DNA of 64,000 nucleotides from Paraburkholderia sp. SG-MS1 (GCF_012275575.1 NZ_NPIH01000124.1:1-64000); one strand, 5' to 3'; positions 29,591 to 41,609 are shown, counted from the first letter of the stretch. The notes: generated by a model from the sequence alone, not told the origin. A program made the numbers and translations.

Positions 29591-30994
29591 TCATTCTTCG
29601 AGCAAAGCGTCCGTCGGCGCCGCCTCGCGTTGATGGCGCGTCAACAGGAAGTATACGTAGCCCAGCGCGAGAAAAATGGCGAACACGATCGCCACCAGCA
29701 CATTGAAGTAGACCATCGTCGCCAGACAGATCACCGCCGCCACCAACGCGAATGCCGGAAAGAACGGAAACAGCGGCGCACGAAACGGACGCTCCAAGTT
29801 CGGCGCGCTGCGGCGCAGCTTGAACAACGCCAGCATGCTGATGATATACATCACGATAGCCCCAAACACCGACATCGTCACGATGTTTGCCGTCAGCGTC
29901 TGGCCGCCGAACTGGATCAGCTCGTCGCTGTATATCGCGGCAATGCCGACCACGCCGCCCGCGAGAATCGCGCGATGCGGCGTCTTGAAGCGCGGATGCA
30001 CCTTCGAGAGCCACTCCGGCAGATAGCCCGCGCGAGCCAGCGCGAAGATCTGCCGCGAATAGCCGAGGATGATGCCGTGAAACGACGCGACCAGTCCAAA
30101 CAGGCCGAGCCACACCAGCATATGCATCCAGCCGCTGTGTTCGCCGACGATGAATTTCATCGCTTGCGGCAGCGGGTCGTTGATGTTCGACAGTTTGGTC
30201 CAGTCACCGGCGGCGCCGGCAAACACCATCACGCCGATCGCGAGCACGACCAGCGTCAGAATGCCGGTGACGTAGGCGATCGGAATCGAGCGCTTCGGGT
30301 TTTTCGCTTCTTCGGCCGCCATCGCCACGCCTTCGATCGCAAGGAAAAACCAGATCGCGAACGGGATTGCCGCGAACATGCCGTGGAACGAGCCCATGCT
30401 GAAGGTGTTCGCGCCGGCCCAGCCGCCCGTCGTGAAGTTCGACCAGCGGAAACCCGGCGACACGACGCCCATAAAGACCAGCAGTTCGAAGATGGCAAGC
30501 AGCGTCACGCACAACTCGAACGCCGCGGCGATCTGGACGCCGGCGATGTTCAACGCCATGAACACGAGATACGCGCCCATTGCGGCGTGTTTGGGTTCGA
30601 GTCCGGGAAACTGCACATGCAGATAAGCGCCGATGGCGAGAGCGATGGCCGGTGGCGCGAATACGAATTCGACGAGCGTCGCCGCGCCCGCGAGATAACC
30701 GCCTGTCGGCCCGAACGCCTGGCGCGCGTATGCGAAGGGGCCGCCCGCGTGCGGAATCGACGTCGTGAGTTCGGTGAAACTGAAGATGAAGGTCGTATAC
30801 ATCGCGGCGACGAAAATAGCCGTGATGACGAAGCCGAGCGTGCCGGCGCTCGCCCAGCCATAGCTCCAGCCGAAATATTCGCCGGAAATGACGAGGCCGA
30901 CGGCAATACCCCATAGCTGCCATGTGCCGAGCGTCTGCTTCAGCTCGTGATGCATGGCCTGACCGATCGACTGATGAGTGGACGCTGGCTTCAT
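29591..30994 (-). CDS. eat: Ethanolamine permease
   Basis: A 467-residue APC-superfamily transporter with about twelve membrane segments. It begins with a short polar N-terminus and a first helix near residue 30; the motif FTELTTSIPHAGGPFAYAR (about residues 70-88) is the APC substrate region. Its position directly upstream of eutBC identifies it as the ethanolamine importer type (Eat). The ATG at 30994 has AGGAG seven bases upstream. It is the first gene of the leftward eat-eutB-eutC operon. Confidence 0.93.
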   Translation of the reverse strand: MKPASTHQSIGQAMHHELKQTLGTWQLWGIAVGLVISGEYFGWSYGWASAGTLGFVITAIFVAAMYTTFIFSFTELTTSIPHAGGPFAYARQAFGPTGGYLAGAATLVEFVFAPPAIALAIGAYLHVQFPGLEPKHAAMGAYLVFMALNIAGVQIAAAFELCVTLLAIFELLVFMGVVSPGFRWSNFTTGGWAGANTFSMGSFHGMFAAIPFAIWFFLAIEGVAMAAEEAKNPKRSIPIAYVTGILTLVVLAIGVMVFAGAAGDWTKLSNINDPLPQAMKFIVGEHSGWMHMLVWLGLFGLVASFHGIILGYSRQIFALARAGYLPEWLSKVHPRFKTPHRAILAGGVVGIAAIYSDELIQFGGQTLTANIVTMSVFGAIVMYIISMLALFKLRRSAPNLERPFRAPLFPFFPAFALVAAVICLATMVYFNVLVAIVFAIFLALGYVYFLLTRHQREAAPTDALLEE

Positions 30995-31264
30995 CGGATG
31001 CTCCTGAGTTCGCGTTGGCGCGTTGACGCGGTTTGCTCGACGCCGCAAGGCTTTGCGGTGCGAGGGCCGACAGGCTTCAGCCGATGGTAGGGAGCCATTA
31101 TTCGAGGGTGTTATCGAAATTCGGCAAAGTTGTGGGCGCGTTTGGATGTTAACGGGCGCTTAACAGCGCATACCTGCCTCGTGTGAAGTTCGCAGAATTT
31201 GGTAAACGGGGGCGTGGTACTTTTGTTTTTTCATTTGTGCCGTTTTTTGTCGGCCGGGTCATTC

Positions 31265-31525
31265 ATGAGCGAATCAGGCAATCGGGTTCGATACGAAAGG
31301 CGGCTCGCAGTCGGGCGGTTGGCTGGCATAGCGTGCGTGTCGCCGTATGGCGAGACAGGCGCGACAACGGTTTGCCGCTTGCGGTTGCATCGCGCGGCGG
31401 GGTATCTCGCGAACGGTTCGGTGCCGATTGCGGAGGTCGCCGAGCGTTCGGGCTACAGCAGTTTGCAGTTTTTTTCGCGCACTTTCCGCGCGGTGTTTGG
31501 CGTGCCGCCGGCGCAGTATCGCTAG
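31265..31525 (+). pseudogene. Truncated AraC-type DNA-binding fragment
   Basis: The 86-residue reading frame ends in a good AraC second HTH (RLHRAAGYLANGSVPIAEVAERSGYSS...FGVPPAQYR). The first HTH, however, is reduced to two short remnants, RLAGIACVSPY and GETGATTV, whose usual intervening recognition helix is missing. From family structure I infer two in-frame deletions of roughly 15 and 10 residues. A TAG stop follows, and the GyrI-like domain continues in the same frame 48 bases on. It reads as a decayed DNA-binding half of an AraC-GyrI regulator. Confidence 0.7.
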
Positions 31526-31573
31526 CAAAGCGCGCTTTGCCGGTTTCGTCCGGCGCTTTCAGGAGACGGTCAA

Positions 31574-32056
31574 ATGCCGATGCGCGAAGTGGTGATTCGT
31601 TATGCGGAGCCGGTTAAGGTTTTGTCGGTGGATCACGTGGGGCCGTATATGCAAATCGGCAAAGCGTTCGATGCTTTGTTCGGGTGGCTCGCTCAACATA
31701 ATTTGCTGGCGGCGGAGATGCGAATGATCGGACTTTACTTCGATGATCCTGGTGCGGTCGATGAAAACGCGTTGCGCTCGAAGGCTGGTGTGGTGTTGCC
31801 GCATCCGCTGCAAGTGGCGGTGACGGTGAGTCCGCCGGTTTCAGTCGCGCATGTTAAAGGCGGGGAATACGCGGTATTGCGGCATAAGGGTCCGTATAGC
31901 GATATCCGGACGGCGTATGAGTGGTTGTATGGGACGTGGCTCGTGCAGTCCGGGCGTGAAGCAGCGGACGCGCCGGTGTTCGAGGAGTATCTGAATAGCC
32001 CGAAGGAGACTGCGCCTGCCGAGTTGCTTACCGAAATCTGTTTACCGTTGGTTTGA
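31574..32056 (+). CDS. GyrI-like (AraC effector-binding) small-molecule-binding protein
   Basis: A 160-residue GyrI-like domain as found C-terminal to AraC HTHs (Rob, SbmC types), which binds small hydrophobic or basic ligands. Family segments are KVLSVDHVGPYMQIGKAFDALFGWL near the start, GGEYAVLRHKGPYSDI in the middle and EEYLNSPKETAPAELLTEICLPL at the end. It has its own AGGAG eight bases before the ATG. It is in the same frame as the AraC fragment upstream, separated by one stop codon, so it was probably once fused to it. It may now be expressed alone as a ligand-binding protein. Confidence 0.82.
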   Translation: MPMREVVIRYAEPVKVLSVDHVGPYMQIGKAFDALFGWLAQHNLLAAEMRMIGLYFDDPGAVDENALRSKAGVVLPHPLQVAVTVSPPVSVAHVKGGEYAVLRHKGPYSDIRTAYEWLYGTWLVQSGREAADAPVFEEYLNSPKETAPAELLTEICLPLV

Positions 32057-32129
32057 GGGTCTACGGTATGGGAAGGCGGTTGTGCGCGCTTACGTATGTG
32101 TACGCGACGTGCTTCCTGCGTGCCCCTCT

Positions 32130-32385
32130 GGTTTTTATAGTCTTTGTATATGTATACGTAGTAATAGTTAACAAGCATCGCACCGGGTTGTGGATAACTT
32201 GAAACTTCGTTTACGGATCAAGGGGCTGCGTAAACCATAAGCCTGCGAAGTAAACGTGGACAGGAAGACGGAGCCAGGGAAAACTTTTGTGCGGACTGGT
32301 TAACCTGCGGGCTTATCAAAGTTTCGCCCACAAGGTGCCAAGGGTGTTTTACAAACGTTGTACAGAGGGGGGGTGGATAAGTTTG
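32130..32385. other. Candidate replication origin (oriC)
   Basis: An AT-rich run (about 32130-32175) contains TAG-TAA-TAG (32159-32167), like DnaA-trio repeats. After a GC-containing 21-base gap comes a perfect DnaA box TGTGGATAA (32189-32197). A second box with one mismatch, GGTGGATAA, is at 32372-32380. The order trios, GC-rich gap, TGTGGATAA is that of the bacterial basal unwinding module. Against it, gyrB, dnaN and dnaA would then be transcribed towards the origin. Confidence 0.45.
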
Positions 32386-32785
32386 GGGCGTCGGTGGGAG
32401 GTCCTTGCTCCCCAAGCTGTTCAGATTTTTGCCAGACGGGTCCTAATTGCCCTTTGACCGAGAGTGATCAAAGAGCGCCAAATCGATATTTTCGCAATAT
32501 CTGTGGTGATACCGTACTGCTGTGCCATCCTAAGTTTCGGCAAGGAATTTCGCGAGCGTTTGCCCGCGTTGCGCAAGGCGCGCGGCCTTACTTAAATAGC
32601 CCTGTCCCATGCAGTTGGCCTGGCCGTGCTTACAGGTTCGGCCAGATCGCGATTGGGGCGGTAGCATCGACACCATTGCTGGCAGGCAAATGACGCCGCA
32701 AGAGATACGGCCTCGCCGGACATCCAAGAGGATGTGGATGCCGTTTGCGTCTATTTGAAAACTGGAGGACATCTGATAATAAAAA

Positions 32786-32814
32786 AACCCCGCGAGCCTG
32801 ATGGCGGCGGGGTT
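32786..32814 (-). terminator. Terminator of gyrB
   Basis: Arms AACCCCGC (32786-32793) and GCGGGGTT (32807-32814). In the gyrB transcript the hairpin is followed by TTTTTTTATT, a textbook intrinsic terminator, about 90 bases after the stop. Confidence 0.93.
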
Positions 32815-32900
32815 CTGGGACTACGTTGTGTCAACTGGGTAGTACTAGCCGCAAACTGTGGCGCCGGTCGCAATTGCTCGGGCCCCCTGCGCGACATCAT

Positions 32901-35420
<2,520 letters not shown>

Positions 35421-35442
35421 TCAAAACGCCATAAAAACGCCA

Positions 35443-35461
35443 AAGGGGCGCTGCGCCCCTT
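35443..35461 (-). terminator. Hairpin between dnaN and gyrB
   Basis: Arms AAGGGGCG (35443-35450) and CGCCCCTT (35454-35461) form a perfect stem 25 bases after the dnaN stop. In the leftward transcript it is followed by GGCGTTTTTATGG, so it could terminate or attenuate read-through into gyrB. Confidence 0.6.
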
Positions 35462-35485
35462 GGTGTGTTCTAGGTGTTGGACGCG

Positions 35486-36589
35486 TCAGATGCGCATCGG
35501 CATCACCACGTATTTGAATTCGTCGTTCTCGGGAATCGTGATCAACGCGCTGGAGCTGGCGTCGCCCAGGCTCACTTGCAACATGTCGACCTTCAGGTTC
35601 GCTAGCACGTCGAGCAGATACGTGACGTTGAACCCGATGTCGACGCTGTCGCCGTCGTACGCGATTTCCAGTTCTTCCTGCGCCTCTTCCTGATCGGCGT
35701 TGGTGGACATGATCTTCAACTGGCCCGGCTCAATGATGCAGCGCACGCCCTTGAATTTGTCCGATGTCAAGATTGCCGCGCGTTGCAGCGAACGTTGCAG
35801 CTCTTCGCGGCCAATCAGGAATTGATTCTTGTGTGACTTCGGGATCACGCGCTGAAAGTCGGGGAACTTGCCTTCCACCAGCTTCGACACCAGTTCGACC
35901 TGGCCGAACGTGAACTTCACCTGCGTTTGCGCGATGTCGATCTTCAGTGTGTCGTCGATGTCTTCCAGCAGACGCTGCAATTCCAGAATCGTCTTGCGCG
36001 GAATGATCACTTCCTGACGCGAGAACGAACCTTCGATCTTCATCGACGAGAACGCCAGACGGTGGCCGTCCGTAGCGACCGCCATCAGCTGGTCGCCGTC
36101 CACCACCAGCAGCATGCCGTTCAGGTAGTAGCGGATGTCCTGCTGGGCCATCGAAAAATGGACCATGCCGAGCAGCTGGCGGAACGTCTTCTGGGGAACC
36201 ACGAGGTTCGCGCCGTAGTCTTTAGCTTGCGCGACCGTCGGGAATTCGTCCGCGGCGAGCGTTTGCAGGGCAAAACGGCTCTTGCCGGATTGCACGGTCA
36301 GGCGCTTGTCGTTCAAAGTGAGCGTGACCTGCCCGTCGGGCATCGCGCGCAGAATGTCGAGGAGCTTTCGTGCTGCCACCGTGGTCGCCACCGAATCGCC
36401 GCCCACGCCGAAATCGGCACGCGTGGTGATCTGCAATTCGAGGTCGGTCGACAGGAACGACACATCAGGGCCGTTCTTGGTAATCAGCAAATTGGCGAGG
36501 ATCGGCAACGTATGGCGGCGTTCGACGATGCCGCTCACAGTTTGCAGCGGCCTGAGGAGGTTATCGCGTTCGGTCTTGACCAGTTGCAT
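35486..36589 (-). CDS. dnaN: DNA polymerase III beta sliding clamp
   Basis: DnaN forms the dimeric ring that tethers polymerase III to DNA. The 367-residue length equals the E. coli protein. It starts MQLVKTERDNLLRPLQTVSG and ends with the typical YVVMPMRI C-terminus near the hydrophobic partner-binding cleft. Three tandem clamp domains can be followed. The ATG at 36589 has AAGGAA upstream; the frame extends to 36673 but without conservation. It lies 220 bases downstream of dnaA. Confidence 0.98.
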   Translation of the reverse strand: MQLVKTERDNLLRPLQTVSGIVERRHTLPILANLLITKNGPDVSFLSTDLELQITTRADFGVGGDSVATTVAARKLLDILRAMPDGQVTLTLNDKRLTVQSGKSRFALQTLAADEFPTVAQAKDYGANLVVPQKTFRQLLGMVHFSMAQQDIRYYLNGMLLVVDGDQLMAVATDGHRLAFSSMKIEGSFSRQEVIIPRKTILELQRLLEDIDDTLKIDIAQTQVKFTFGQVELVSKLVEGKFPDFQRVIPKSHKNQFLIGREELQRSLQRAAILTSDKFKGVRCIIEPGQLKIMSTNADQEEAQEELEIAYDGDSVDIGFNVTYLLDVLANLKVDMLQVSLGDASSSALITIPENDEFKYVVMPMRI

Positions 36590-36809
36590 AGAGTTCCTTC
36601 GTTGATATAACGGCCTGCGCGCCTTGCCAGGTAAGCTTTGCAGCATGCAGCCGTGGCTCCCCGCCGGCGCCACGCAGCGCCCGTCACGGCGTGAAATCCG
36701 CCCGCGGCCGCCGGGCGGTTAAACCTGTATTGTGCCTGAAAATGGAACCGCCTCACTAAAATGGGGGCGAGTTTGGAAATAAACAGGTCGATTTTTCCGT
36801 CCGGCCCGC

Positions 36810-38387
36810 TTAGCCCTTCAACGTCTGCTCCAGCACGTGCAGCTCGTGGTTCAGCTGGGCATCCTTGCTGCGTTCGTCGGCAATTTTGCGCACCGCGTGC
36901 AGCACGGTCGTGTGATCGCGCCCGCCGAACAGCTCGCCGATTTCCGGCAGGCTCTTCTGGGTCAGCTCCTTCGCCAGATACATCGCGATCTGCCGCGGCC
37001 GCGCGATGTTCGCCGGACGCTTCTTCGAATACATGTCAGCGACCTTGATGCTGTAGAAGTCAGCGACGGTCTTCTGGATGTTTTCCACCGAAATCTGCCG
37101 GTTCTGCACCGTGAGCAGATCTTTCAGCGCCTCTTTGGTGAGTTCGATCGTGATTTCGCGGCCGTGGAACTTCGAGTATGCGAGGATCTTGCGCAGCGCG
37201 CCTTCGAGTTCACGGACGTTCGAGCGCAAATGCTTGGCGACGAAGAACGCGACGTCCTCGTTCAGGCTGACGAACTCCGACTGCGCCTTGCGCATCAGAA
37301 TCGCGACGCGCATTTCCAGCTCGGGTGGTTCGATCGCGACCGTAAGGCCCGAGTCGAAGCGCGAGATCAGGCGGTCGTCGATCCCCGAGATTTCCTTCGG
37401 ATACGTGTCGCTGGTGATGATCACCTGCGCCTTGTTCGCGACCAGCGCCTCGAACGCGTAGAAAAATTCTTCCTGCGTGCGCGACTTGCCCGAAAAGAAC
37501 TGAATATCGTCGATCAGGAGCAGGTCGAGCGAGTGGTAGTAGCGCTTGAAATCGTCGAACGCCTTGCGCTGGTACGCCTTCACCACGTCCGACACGTACT
37601 GCTCGGCGTGGATGTAGCGAATCCGCGCGCCGGCCTTGTCCATCAAAAGCTGGTTGCCGATCGCGTGGATCAGATGGGTCTTGCCGAGGCCCACGCCGCC
37701 ATACAGGAACAGCGGGTTGTACGAAATGCCGGGGTTGTCCGCGACCTGAATCGCCGCAGCGCGCGCCAACTGGTTGGCCTTACCGGTCACGAAGTTGTCG
37801 AAGGTCAGGACCGGATTCAGCTTTGAGCGCTCGTACATCGAGTCGTTTTCGCCGCTGCCGGTCGAACCGGCGCTTTGGCCCGGACGCCAGGTGCGGCGTG
37901 CGGCTGCGGCTTCGTTCGCGTCGAGATTCGGCAGATCGAGGTCGGCGGCGTCTTCGGCAGCCGCGCGGGCGTTGGCGTTTTGCGTGGCCATGGCGTGGTT
38001 GGCGCGGGCCATTTGCGCCGCCTGCACGGCGCCGACCGCCGCGTCGACTGCGGCGCCACCGCCGGAATGACCGCCGCCCATCGGCGCGGACGAAGCCGGA
38101 CGAGCCGGCGCGGGCGCTGCCGCGAGGGCGCGCATGCCGGCTTTCGGATCCAGCACGAATTGCACGTCGACCGGGGCTTGCCAGAAGTCGCGGGCCATAT
38201 CCGCGATGCGGCCGGAGAACTGGCTCTTGACCCAGTCGAGCTTGAAGCGGTTCGGCGCGGCGATGCTAAGCGTGTTCGCAGCGGCGTCGAAGGCGACCGG
38301 GGCCAACGGTTTGATCCACGTCACGTACTGCTGGGGCGTAAGCTCACGCTCCAGCAATGCGGAACAGTGTTGCCAGAAATCGTTCAT
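36810..38387 (-). CDS. dnaA: Chromosomal replication initiator protein DnaA
   Basis: DnaA binds 9-mer boxes at oriC and opens the origin. The 525-residue protein has domain I at 1-80 ([20 protein letters not shown]), a long Ala-rich domain II to about 180, an AAA+ domain with Walker [10 protein letters not shown] near 229-237 and Walker [10 protein letters not shown], and the C-terminal box-binding HTH with the signature [14 protein letters not shown]. The ATG at 38387 gives the family N-terminus. A perfect DnaA box lies 199 bases upstream, compatible with autoregulation. Confidence 0.98.
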   Translation of the reverse strand: MNDFWQHCSALLERELTPQQYVTWIKPLAPVAFDAAANTLSIAAPNRFKLDWVKSQFSGRIADMARDFWQAPVDVQFVLDPKAGMRALAAAPAPARPASSAPMGGGHSGGGAAVDAAVGAVQAAQMARANHAMATQNANARAAAEDAADLDLPNLDANEAAAARRTWRPGQSAGSTGSGENDSMYERSKLNPVLTFDNFVTGKANQLARAAAIQVADNPGISYNPLFLYGGVGLGKTHLIHAIGNQLLMDKAGARIRYIHAEQYVSDVVKAYQRKAFDDFKRYYHSLDLLLIDDIQFFSGKSRTQEEFFYAFEALVANKAQVIITSDTYPKEISGIDDRLISRFDSGLTVAIEPPELEMRVAILMRKAQSEFVSLNEDVAFFVAKHLRSNVRELEGALRKILAYSKFHGREITIELTKEALKDLLTVQNRQISVENIQKTVADFYSIKVADMYSKKRPANIARPRQIAMYLAKELTQKSLPEIGELFGGRDHTTVLHAVRKIADERSKDAQLNHELHVLEQTLKG

Positions 38388-38585
38388 CGAGTTGCTGTCG
38401 TTATGGTGTGCACGGCGGTCGCCGCTGCCCTTGTCGCGCGCGCGCAACAAGGCCCTGAGCAGCCAGGCGTAACGGCTCCAGGCGCTTGTGCCACAAGGGT
38501 TTGCGGGACAAGCGAGCCGGAGCGGCGTGCAGGATTTTTGGGAAGTAAGGCGAGATTCTAACGCCAAAACGGACCCGGAAGGGAG

Positions 38586-38594
38586 TTATCCACA
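38586..38594 (+). promoter_or_regulatory. DnaA box upstream of dnaA
   Basis: The 9-mer TTATCCACA is the perfect DnaA-box consensus. It lies in the dnaA-rpmH intergenic region and may serve dnaA autoregulation, or form part of an origin. Confidence 0.75.
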
Positions 38595-38649
38595 GGGACG
38601 GATCATCTGGCAAGCGCGGCCCGGTGCGCGGCCGAACCTGGCTAAACTA

Positions 38650-38678
38650 TTGACGGCCAACGGAAAAGCGGTTTAAAT
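38650..38678 (+). promoter_or_regulatory. Sigma-70 promoter of rpmH
   Basis: TTGACG (38650-38655), 17-base spacer, TTAAAT (38673-38678). It would start transcription near 38685, about 87 bases upstream of the rpmH ATG. Confidence 0.65.
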
Positions 38679-38771
38679 AGCGGGTTCCGCGAAAACCAAT
38701 TTCAGTAAACCTCCGGTCATTGCGCTTTCAGCGATGCTCGCGCGGTTTTTTTTCGATCAAGTGAGAGCAAC

Positions 38772-38906
38772 ATGAAACGTACTTACCAACCTTCCGTTAC
38801 CCGTCGCAAGCGCACCCACGGCTTTCGCGTTCGCATGAAGACCGCTGGCGGCCGTAAGGTCATCAACGCACGTCGCGCGAAGGGCCGCAAGCGCCTCGCC
38901 ATCTAA
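38772..38906 (+). CDS. rpmH: Large-ribosomal-subunit protein bL34
   Basis: A 44-residue, very basic ribosomal protein ([18 protein letters not shown]... ending KRLAI), identical in plan to bL34 of other proteobacteria. It follows a sigma-70 promoter and begins the conserved rpmH-rnpA-yidD-yidC string. Only a weak purine run (GTGAGAG) precedes the ATG. The small size makes it easy to miss in automated calls. Confidence 0.97.
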
Positions 38907-38916
38907 GGCGAGCGGA

Positions 38917-39405
38917 TTGCGCGCTGTGACCGAAGCCCGCGGCGAAGCGGGAGCGGCTGGGGCGCAGCAACCGGGCTCGGTTCCGTTGCGAGCGCACGCC
39001 GCGTTTCCCAAAGCCGCAAGGCTACTGAAAACGGATGAATTTTCATCCGTTTTTCGTTTGCGCCCATGGCGTCGAACCCCGCACTTTGTGGTCTACGGCC
39101 GGCCTACCGGCAACGATGCGCGCTTGGGCCTCGTGATCGGCAAGAAGTATGCGCCGCGCGCGGCCACGCGTAATCTGGTACGTCGAATCGCGCGTGAAGC
39201 CTTCCGGCTGCGTCGCGCGGAATTCGGCGGTTGGGATGTGCTGCTGCGATTGCACACGCGCTTCGACAAGAAGGCTTTGCCGAGCGCCTCGTCGCCGCCG
39301 TTGAAGGCGCTGTGCCGCTGCGAAATCGAGGCGCTGCTCGACAAGGCAGCGCGCGAGATTGTCCGTCGCGAGGCGCCCCCCGCGGAAGCGCCCCAGACGG
39401 AATGA
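38917..39405 (+). CDS. rnpA: Ribonuclease P protein component
   Basis: RnpA is the basic protein cofactor of RNase P, which trims tRNA 5' leaders. The 162-residue protein has the RNR motif region [14 protein letters not shown] near residues 87-100 and [16 protein letters not shown] just before it. The start is uncertain: a TTG at 38917 has AAGG 8 bases upstream, and a GTG at 38926 is also in frame. The N-terminal extension of about 25 residues is longer than in E. coli. It starts 10 bases after rpmH. Confidence 0.94.
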   Translation: MRAVTEARGEAGAAGAQQPGSVPLRAHAAFPKAARLLKTDEFSSVFRLRPWRRTPHFVVYGRPTGNDARLGLVIGKKYAPRAATRNLVRRIAREAFRLRRAEFGGWDVLLRLHTRFDKKALPSASSPPLKALCRCEIEALLDKAAREIVRREAPPAEAPQTE

Positions 39406-39520
39406 CGCTCAAGTGACCGCCCGTGTTGAAGTTTCGGCAGTTCAGGCCGCCTTGGCCGCCCTGCCGGACGGGCGTCACCCGGTACTCCACGTTGCGCGGC
39501 GCCGTCCGGCCGCATCAGCC

Positions 39521-39751
39521 ATGCAAACGGTACTCATCGCTTTATTGCGTTTTTACAAGGTTGCCGTGAGCCCAATGCTCGGCAACCGGTGCCGTTTTTA
39601 CCCTTCCTGTTCTGATTACGCGCGCGAAGCAATCCAGTATCATGGCGCCGCGCGCGGGACTTATCTCGCCGCCAGGCGTATTTGCCGCTGCCACCCGCTT
39701 TCCGCGGGCGGCATCGATCTTGTCCCGCCTCCCACTTCTGAAAAGCGCTGA
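39521..39751 (+). CDS. yidD: Membrane protein insertion efficiency factor YidD
   Basis: A 76-residue amphipathic inner-membrane-associated protein that helps YidC insert proteins. Family hallmarks are [28 protein letters not shown] near residues 10-37 and the second Cys pair region [16 protein letters not shown]. It lies between rnpA and yidC, its invariable context. The ATG at 39521 gives the standard length; the frame is open farther upstream without conservation. Confidence 0.94.
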   Translation: MQTVLIALLRFYKVAVSPMLGNRCRFYPSCSDYAREAIQYHGAARGTYLAARRICRCHPLSAGGIDLVPPPTSEKR

Positions 39752-39781
39752 CGCGCCGTTCCATCGACACTGAGACAACGC

Positions 39782-41440
39782 ATGGATATCAAACGCACCG
39801 TCCTATGGGTCATCTTTTTCATGTCAGCTGTCATGCTGTTCGACAACTGGCAACGCGACCACGGACGCCCGTCGATGTTTTTCCCGAGCGCCACGCCGAC
39901 CAAGACCGTCGGTAGCGCCGCACCGGGAACCACGACGCCGGGAACCCAGCCGGCCGATCTGCCGGCCACCAACGCAGCGGCGCCCGGCAACGCGCCGGCG
40001 GCGACGCAATCGCAACTCGTGAAGTTTTCCACCGACGTCTATAGCGGTGAGATCGACACCCGCGGCGGCACGTTGTCGCGGCTTTCGCTCGTCAAGCAGG
40101 GCGACGGCAAGACACCGGATCTGGTGATCACGCTATTCGACCGCACAAACAATCACACGTATTTGGCCCGCACGGGTCTGCTCGGCGGCGATTTTCCGAA
40201 CCACAACGACATCTTCACACTGATGCCGAATCAGCAGACCGAACTGAAGGGCGACGAGAAAACGTTCAGCCTGAGCTTCGAGTCGCCGGAGAAGGGGGGC
40301 GTGAAGGTTATCAAGACCTACACGTTCACGCGCGGCAGCTATGTAATCGGTGTCGAAACGAAGATCCAGAACGTCGGCAGCACGCCAGTCACGCCGTCGG
40401 TCTACATGGAACTGGTGCGTGACGACCAGCCTGTGGAAACGCCGCGCTTTTCGCACACGTTCATCGGACCGGCTGTCTACACCGACCAGCATCACTTCCA
40501 GAAGATGACGTTCGGCGACATCGACAAGAACAAGCAGGATTACGTGAACGCGGCCGACAACGGCTGGATCGCGATGGTCCAGCACTACTTCGCGTCCGCG
40601 TGGATTCCGCAGCAGGGTACGAAGCGCGACATCTACGTCGAGAAGATTGATCCGTCGCTGTATCGCGTGGGCGTCAAGCAGCCGCTGCCGACCATTGCGC
40701 CGGGCCAGACGGTCAACGTGTCGGCGCGTCTGTTCGCGGGTCCGGAAGAAGAGCGCATGCTCGAAGGCATCGCGCCGGGTCTGGAACTGGTGAAGGACTA
40801 CGGCTGGGTCACGATCATCGCGAAGCCGCTGTTCTGGCTGCTCGAGAAGATCCATAGCTATGTCGGCAACTGGGGCTGGTCGATCGTGCTGCTCACGGTG
40901 CTGATCAAGGCGGTGTTCTTCCCGCTGTCGGCCGCGAGCTACAAGTCGATGGCGCGCATGAAGGCGATCACGCCGCGCATGCAGGCGTTGCGCGAACGCT
41001 TCAAGGGCGATCCGCAAAAGATGAACGCCGCGCTGATGGAGTTGTACAAGACCGAGAAAGTCAATCCGTTCGGCGGCTGTCTGCCGGTGGTGATTCAGAT
41101 TCCGGTGTTCATCTCGCTGTACTGGGTGCTGCTGTCGTCGGTGGAAATGCGCGGTGCGCCGTGGATTTTGTGGATTCAGGATCTGTCGCAACAGGACCCG
41201 TACTTCATCCTGCCGATCCTGATGGCCGTCTCGATGTTCCTGCAGACCAAGCTGAACCCGACGCCGCCGGACCCCGTTCAGGCCAAGATGATGATGTTCA
41301 TGCCGATCGCGTTCTCGGTCATGTTCTTCTTCTTCCCGGCGGGTCTGGTGCTGTACTACGTCGTCAACAACGTCCTGTCGATCGCGCAGCAGTACTACAT
41401 CACGCGCATGATGGGCAAGTCGTCGGTGAAGCCGGCCTGA
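39782..41440 (+). CDS. yidC: Membrane protein insertase YidC
   Basis: YidC inserts proteins into the inner membrane alone or with SecYEG. The 552-residue protein has an N-terminal signal-anchor (residues 6-20), a large periplasmic domain after a Pro/Thr/Ala-rich linker, and a C-terminal core of five membrane helices beginning with [20 protein letters not shown] near residue 365. The cytoplasmic hairpin ([18 protein letters not shown]) carries the conserved polar residues. Length and context match the Gram-negative family. Confidence 0.97.
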   Translation: MDIKRTVLWVIFFMSAVMLFDNWQRDHGRPSMFFPSATPTKTVGSAAPGTTTPGTQPADLPATNAAAPGNAPAATQSQLVKFSTDVYSGEIDTRGGTLSRLSLVKQGDGKTPDLVITLFDRTNNHTYLARTGLLGGDFPNHNDIFTLMPNQQTELKGDEKTFSLSFESPEKGGVKVIKTYTFTRGSYVIGVETKIQNVGSTPVTPSVYMELVRDDQPVETPRFSHTFIGPAVYTDQHHFQKMTFGDIDKNKQDYVNAADNGWIAMVQHYFASAWIPQQGTKRDIYVEKIDPSLYRVGVKQPLPTIAPGQTVNVSARLFAGPEEERMLEGIAPGLELVKDYGWVTIIAKPLFWLLEKIHSYVGNWGWSIVLLTVLIKAVFFPLSAASYKSMARMKAITPRMQALRERFKGDPQKMNAALMELYKTEKVNPFGGCLPVVIQIPVFISLYWVLLSSVEMRGAPWILWIQDLSQQDPYFILPILMAVSMFLQTKLNPTPPDPVQAKMMMFMPIAFSVMFFFFPAGLVLYYVVNNVLSIAQQYYITRMMGKSSVKPA

Positions 41441-41454
41441 CGGACTGTCTGAAA

Positions 41455-41480
41455 GGCGGCGGCAGAGAGAGGCCGCCGCC
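41455..41480 (+). terminator. GC-rich hairpin after yidC
   Basis: Arms GGCGGCGGC (41455-41463) and GCCGCCGCC (41472-41480) form the first of three consecutive hairpins after yidC. There is no T-tract; it may protect the mRNA 3' end. Confidence 0.45.
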
Positions 41481-41485
41481 TCGCG

Positions 41486-41509
41486 CGTCAGGCCGAAGCA
41501 GGCCTGACG
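41486..41509 (+). terminator. Second hairpin after yidC
   Basis: Perfect 9-bp arms CGTCAGGCC (41486-41494) and GGCCTGACG (41501-41509). No T-tract follows. Confidence 0.45.
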
Positions 41510-41529
41510 CTGACTAACCAGACAGCGAC

Positions 41530-41568
41530 AAAAAAAGCCGCCCGGCGCAAACCGGGCGGCTTTTTTTT
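41530..41568. terminator. Bidirectional terminator between yidC and the HTH gene
   Basis: Perfect arms GCCGCCCGG (41537-41545) and CCGGGCGGC (41552-41560) with an A-tract on the left and eight T on the right. It can end both yidC and the convergent HTH gene. Confidence 0.93.
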
Positions 41569-41609
41569 CATCGGCGCACGAATCTCGGACGGCGCCCTCG
41601 ACTCGTCGA

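Larger units (their letters stand above)
32057..32900. other. Gene-free region distal to gyrB
   Basis: An 844-base stretch with no supported gene, the largest gap in the window. It contains the AT-rich run and DnaA boxes described as a candidate oriC (32130-32385), other scattered weak DnaA-like 9-mers (for example near 32734), and the gyrB terminator at its right end. Confidence 0.7.
38388..38771. other. Divergent dnaA-rpmH intergenic region
   Basis: This 384-base stretch has no gene. It carries one perfect DnaA box TTATCCACA (38586-38594) and a good rpmH promoter (38650-38678). Its gene orientation (both sides transcribed outwards) also suits an origin, but only one strong box is visible and no long AT-rich run precedes it. 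Confidence 0.6.

Noticed and set aside
38388..38771. dnaA-rpmH gap as the main oriC candidate
   Set aside because: Gene orientation fits, but only one perfect DnaA box and no AT-rich unwinding run are visible. I keep it as an alternative, below the gyrB-distal region in sequence evidence.
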